NCBI GenBank assembly: GCA_938029995.1
Contig: CALHGI010000485.1
Span: 1-8,335, forward strand
Source of the DNA: an uncultured cyanobacterium
Lineage (GTDB): Bacteria; Cyanobacteriota; Cyanobacteriia; Phormidesmidales; Phormidesmidaceae
DNA: 8,335 bases
Reading direction: 5' to 3'
Below are positions 5,809 through 8,335 of this stretch, in pieces. Below the pieces are notes generated by a model that worked only from the letters and a program-made list of their open reading frames with translations, did no database searches and was not told where the DNA came from. A program made the position numbers and the translations under genes. Position 1 is the first letter of the stretch. Every line of letters starts with the position of its first letter.

Positions 5809-7401
5809 TCAAAATTCGCGCTGAATGTGGATTAGAATTCCCCGTGCGATCGCATTTGCCATTTGGCTGCGCCACTCCGGTTCCCTCAAGTTATGGATAT
5901 CCTCGGCCCCAGTCACAAAGCCGACTTCAATCAAAATAGCAGGCATGGACGTGCGCCGAATCACATAGAACCGAGCCTGCCGCACTCGACGATCGGACAT
6001 CCCCATGGTTCGTAGCACCGTGTCATGAACCGTACGGGCAAAACGAGCCCCAGCCCTGGAATAATAATAGGTTTCCAAACCATTCACATCAGGCCGACTC
6101 AGGCTAATGGCATTGGCATGGATACTCACAAAAAGATCGGCATCAGCCCGCTCAGCAATTTGCACCCGGGGCTCCAGATCCAACTCAATGTCTCGATTCC
6201 GAGTCATGACCACCTCCACCCCCTGCTGCCGGAGAATAGCCGCCACTTGTTGTGAAATCGGAAAAATCACCTGTTTTTCCTGTAAACCACCAATACCAAC
6301 CGCACCAGGATCACGGCCCCCATGGCCAGGATCAAGGGCTACGACAATGCGCCCTCGGGGCACCTGGGGTAGCACATCGGGATCGAACGGCGATGGCTCA
6401 GATCGCCCCGGAAATTCCCTCTCAGGCAACGGACGGACCTCTCCAGGAGGCCGAATGACAATGGGATCGGAGGCCACTGGACCATTGTCAGGGGCACCGC
6501 TATCCGGAATATCCCGAATTGCCATGCCATCAGGCAGCACGGCAAGGCCCCGAAAACTGTCGCTAATTTCAGTGACAATCGTCCGCCAGTCAGGGCTATC
6601 CTCCCCCAGGGTCATGGTGATAAACACCGTTGAATCGGTCTCGGATACGTCCCATGATTCAATGCTGTAGCGATTGTTAGGGAGCGACCCTGGGGTTAGA
6701 TTGGGACCAATTGAACTATCAGAAAATTCTAGGGTGATTTTCCGCTCTGGATCGCGACGACGAGAACGCCTGAGACGGACCTCCGGAGTTTCACCAGAGA
6801 CTCGAATAAAAAATCCATCGGCCGTAGCGACAATACTGTCCAACTGGGTTGAGGCCCCCGAAGGGTTATTGGCCGCATTATCACTCGTCACTTGGTTGTC
6901 GGACTGGGCGGCGGAAGGAGTCGCTTGGGCAGAGCGTTGGTCAACGCGCACCGGCTCAGAACCCTCGGCTGCGATTAAATCGGGCAGTTGGACAAACCAA
7001 CGGCGATTAGTCTCGCCTCGAACCTGTACCTGCTGTGGATCTAAGGTATATCCCGGTTCTAACTCAATAACAATCCGGGCTGTTTGGGCATCAAGCTGCC
7101 CCACACGGACTTCCTGTAAACCGGTCCGGAGCCGTTGCCGAGTAGTGGAACTGGTCACCTGGGTATCAGGCAGATCAATCACCAGACGAGTGGGATTGAA
7201 CATCAGCTGAGCCTTGGGACGGACCTGGGTATCGGTGGTAAACGTCAGTCGATTTTCCTGCTGGTCAAACCGCCAAAACTGAAGGTTAGCAGCCTCTGCT
7301 GGCAAAGCAATCAAGGCAGCGCCCAATACGCCAATAACACCAGATGTCAAACTAGACATCCCTCGGATGACCGCCTTAGAAAATAAAGGATTCCGATGCA
7401 C
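5809..7401 (-). CDS. amiC: N-acetylmuramoyl-L-alanine amidase, AMIN plus Amidase_3, secreted
   Basis: A secreted zinc amidase that cuts the MurNAc to L-alanine bond of peptidoglycan, used in cell separation and septal pore formation in cyanobacteria. From GTG 7401 it has 530 residues. A signal peptide (about 1-37) has a basic start, a hydrophobic core and ends ALPAEA. An AMIN domain (about 39-140) follows, then an S/A/N/Q-rich linker (145-187), a second AMIN-like segment (about 188-290) with a basic patch RLRRSRRR, a proline-rich linker (300-347) and Amidase_3 (about 352-530). Zinc ligands are His360 (DPGHGG), Glu375 (GGLQEK) and His428 (SIHANA); the catalytic Glu492 is in LIEVGF. The GTG is preferred because AAAGGA precedes it by about nine bases; an upstream TTG (7419) would add six residues and has no ribosome binding site. 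The lone gene converges on the LOG-family gene. The symbol follows similarity in layout to cyanobacterial AmiC. Confidence 0.92.
   Translation of the reverse strand: MHRNPLFSKAVIRGMSSLTSGVIGVLGAALIALPAEAANLQFWRFDQQENRLTFTTDTQVRPKAQLMFNPTRLVIDLPDTQVTSSTTRQRLRTGLQEVRVGQLDAQTARIVIELEPGYTLDPQQVQVRGETNRRWFVQLPDLIAAEGSEPVRVDQRSAQATPSAAQSDNQVTSDNAANNPSGASTQLDSIVATADGFFIRVSGETPEVRLRRSRRRDPERKITLEFSDSSIGPNLTPGSLPNNRYSIESWDVSETDSTVFITMTLGEDSPDWRTIVTEISDSFRGLAVLPDGMAIRDIPDSGAPDNGPVASDPIVIRPPGEVRPLPEREFPGRSEPSPFDPDVLPQVPRGRIVVALDPGHGGRDPGAVGIGGLQEKQVIFPISQQVAAILRQQGVEVVMTRNRDIELDLEPRVQIAERADADLFVSIHANAISLSRPDVNGLETYYYSRAGARFARTVHDTVLRTMGMSDRRVRQARFYVIRRTSMPAILIEVGFVTGAEDIHNLREPEWRSQMANAIARGILIHIQREF
5846..5853. 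repeat. HIP1 octamer GCGATCGC
   Basis: Second HIP1 copy in the window, inside the 3' end of amiC. It supports a cyanobacterial genome; no local role is implied. Confidence 0.8.
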
Positions 7402-7786
7402 AGCTTTAGTTCCTTTCAACAGTGATGAGCCGAGGATGATCTACATGGCTGGGGGAAGTCCAGGGCATGGCTGGGCAAATCCAGAACATGGCTGGGGAAA
7501 CCCAGAATCAGCGATGCAAAACAAGAGTAACCGCATTTGCGCAATGTTTGAGATATTGAACATCAAAATTGTGCAGTTAATTTATGCAGTTGCTTGAATG
7601 CCCCTTTCCTTGATTCATCGGACTTTAATGATTTCAGACAAGAATCCCTGGGTCCATCCATAGCATCAACGCCCGTCTATGGTCCCACCGCGTCCGTAGT
7701 CCTTGCCGTGAGGTCCAACGTCGACTGATACCCCGTGTTTAGAATACCCTCAACAAAATAATTCAGTACAACTTGCCCCCTTACCC
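7402..7786. other. Intergenic region between pepP-like gene and amiC
   Basis: This 385-bp gap between two minus-strand genes contains the amiC leader and three tandem repeats (7444-7508), listed separately. The remainder shows no gene. A weak inverted repeat CCATAG/CTATGG (7658-7663, 7677-7682) lies past the pepP-like stop but lacks a T-run, so it is not called a terminator. No convincing amiC -35/-10 pair was found; TTAACT with AATATC at 17 bp on the minus strand is a poor match. Confidence 0.5.
7444..7508. repeat. Three tandem 21-22 bp repeats, each with a small hairpin
   Basis: Units begin CATGGCTGGG at 7444, 7466 and 7487. Each ends in CCAG plus two or three purines, so each can form a short CTGG(G)/(C)CCAG stem. 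The third unit has the best stem, CTGGG-GAAA-CCCAG. They lie 43-107 bp upstream of the amiC start codon, so they fall in its leader or promoter. Copies differ mainly in the loop bases. The plus-strand reading gives a repeated HGW-NPE peptide, but no gene is supported there. Confidence 0.75.
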
Positions 7787-8335
7787 CTACGCCGTACTGA
7801 GTCGGGAACCTCGCTCCTCCATGGCAGCAATGCTTTTAGGCACGGCTGCCGTGAGCACCTCATGGCCCGTTTCAGTGACCAACACATCGTCTTCAATCCG
7901 GATACCAATGCCACGCCAACGGGGGTCTATGGCTGGCTGCCCTTCCTCTGGCTCATAGTCAGGGGCAATGTAAATACCGGGTTCAACGGTGACTACATTA
8001 CCCGGGGCAAAGGGTTGCCACGTTTTATCCGGGTTGCGGAGAGTGCCCGTATCATGTACGTCTAACCCCAAAAAGTGCCCCGTGCCATGCATAAAGAAGG
8101 CCTTATGCTTTTTCTCTTCAATCAGTGTCGCCACATCTCCCTGAAGTAACCCCAAGGACACAAGTCCTTCGGTAATCGTACGGGTAGCGGCATCATGGAA
8201 ATGATTAAAGGGCCGTCCGGGTTGAACCGCCTCAATAGCCTGCAGCTGAGCTTTTAACACGAGTTCATAGAGAATACGCTGCTCATGGGTAAAGCGCTCC
8301 CCCACGGGGAAGGTGCGGGTAATGTCAGCGTTGTA
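7787..8335 (-). CDS. pepP: Xaa-Pro aminopeptidase (M24B), N-terminal part cut by window edge
   Basis: A cytoplasmic metallo-aminopeptidase releasing N-terminal residues linked to proline, using two Mn2+-type ions. The window holds the last 182 residues of a protein usually near 430-440, so the N-terminal domain and start lie beyond the right edge. It begins YNADITRTFPVGERFT, matching the family's second metal-binding Asp segment. It continues with HGTGHFLGLDVHD (metal ligand and substrate-binding His), VEPGIYI (Glu ligand) and GIGIRIEDDVLVTETG (Glu ligand), in the correct order for the pita-bread fold. An internal GTG at 8305 is not the start, because the conserved motif continues upstream of it. 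The C-terminus ends in RGSRLSTA with a TAG stop. No clear terminator follows. The M24B family is firm; aminopeptidase P rather than prolidase is inferred from sequence similarity. Confidence 0.9.
   Translation of the reverse strand, partial: YNADITRTFPVGERFTHEQRILYELVLKAQLQAIEAVQPGRPFNHFHDAATRTITEGLVSLGLLQGDVATLIEEKKHKAFFMHGTGHFLGLDVHDTGTLRNPDKTWQPFAPGNVVTVEPGIYIAPDYEPEEGQPAIDPRWRGIGIRIEDDVLVTETGHEVLTAAVPKSIAAMEERGSRLSTA

Noticed and set aside
6107..7210. Long plus-strand reading frames (187 and 178 codons) opposite amiC
   Set aside because: They mirror a gene with intact catalytic motifs, are rich in Ser, Arg and Pro as expected from an antisense frame, and show no domain.
7367..7597. Plus-strand 76-codon frame with HGW-NPE peptide repeats
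   Set aside because: The peptide repeat is just the translation of the tandem DNA repeats; the frame overlaps the amiC start region and has no family features.

Overview
The window is bacterial and almost certainly cyanobacterial. The evidence is the gene order guaB3-like, Yfr1 RNA, trxA; a Yfr1 small RNA with its invariant core ACTCCTCACAC; two HIP1 octamers (GCGATCGC); a LOG-family protein of the long cyanobacterial type; and an AMIN-domain amidase resembling cyanobacterial AmiC. I cannot name a genus from the sequence alone.

Layout, left to right. The minus strand at 1-1100 carries anmK (anhydro-N-acetylmuramic acid kinase), cut at its 3' end by the window edge. Behind it on the same strand is ktrA (1169-1873), the NAD-binding RCK subunit of a K+ uptake system, with no membrane partner in view. 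A 363-bp divergent intergenic region (1874-2236), rich in CCATAA/TTATGG hexamers, separates ktrA from the plus-strand guaB3-like IMP dehydrogenase gene (2237-3400). The next intergenic region contains an AT-rich hairpin, a 14-bp perfect palindrome flanked by direct repeats, and Yfr1 (about 3669-3742). trxA (m-type thioredoxin, 3965-4285) follows. Its 3' region folds into two hairpins and ends in a strong intrinsic terminator (4386-4423). A long LOG-family gene (4679-5743, plus) then converges on amiC (5809-7401, minus), a secreted peptidoglycan amidase. Three tandem hairpin-forming repeats lie just upstream of amiC. The right edge holds the C-terminal half of a proline aminopeptidase (pepP-like, minus).

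How the genes relate. This is mostly a housekeeping neighbourhood. AnmK recycles anhydroMurNAc and AmiC cleaves peptidoglycan cross-peptides from MurNAc, so both concern the cell wall, but they are far apart and not in one operon. GuaB3 (guanine nucleotide synthesis), Yfr1 and thioredoxin form the conserved syntenic block. I see no mobile element, CRISPR array, phage or defence system, and no convincing new protein system. The unexplained signals are non-coding: the structured trxA 3' region, the palindrome and repeat cluster after guaB3, the hexamer cluster before guaB3, and the tandem repeats before amiC.
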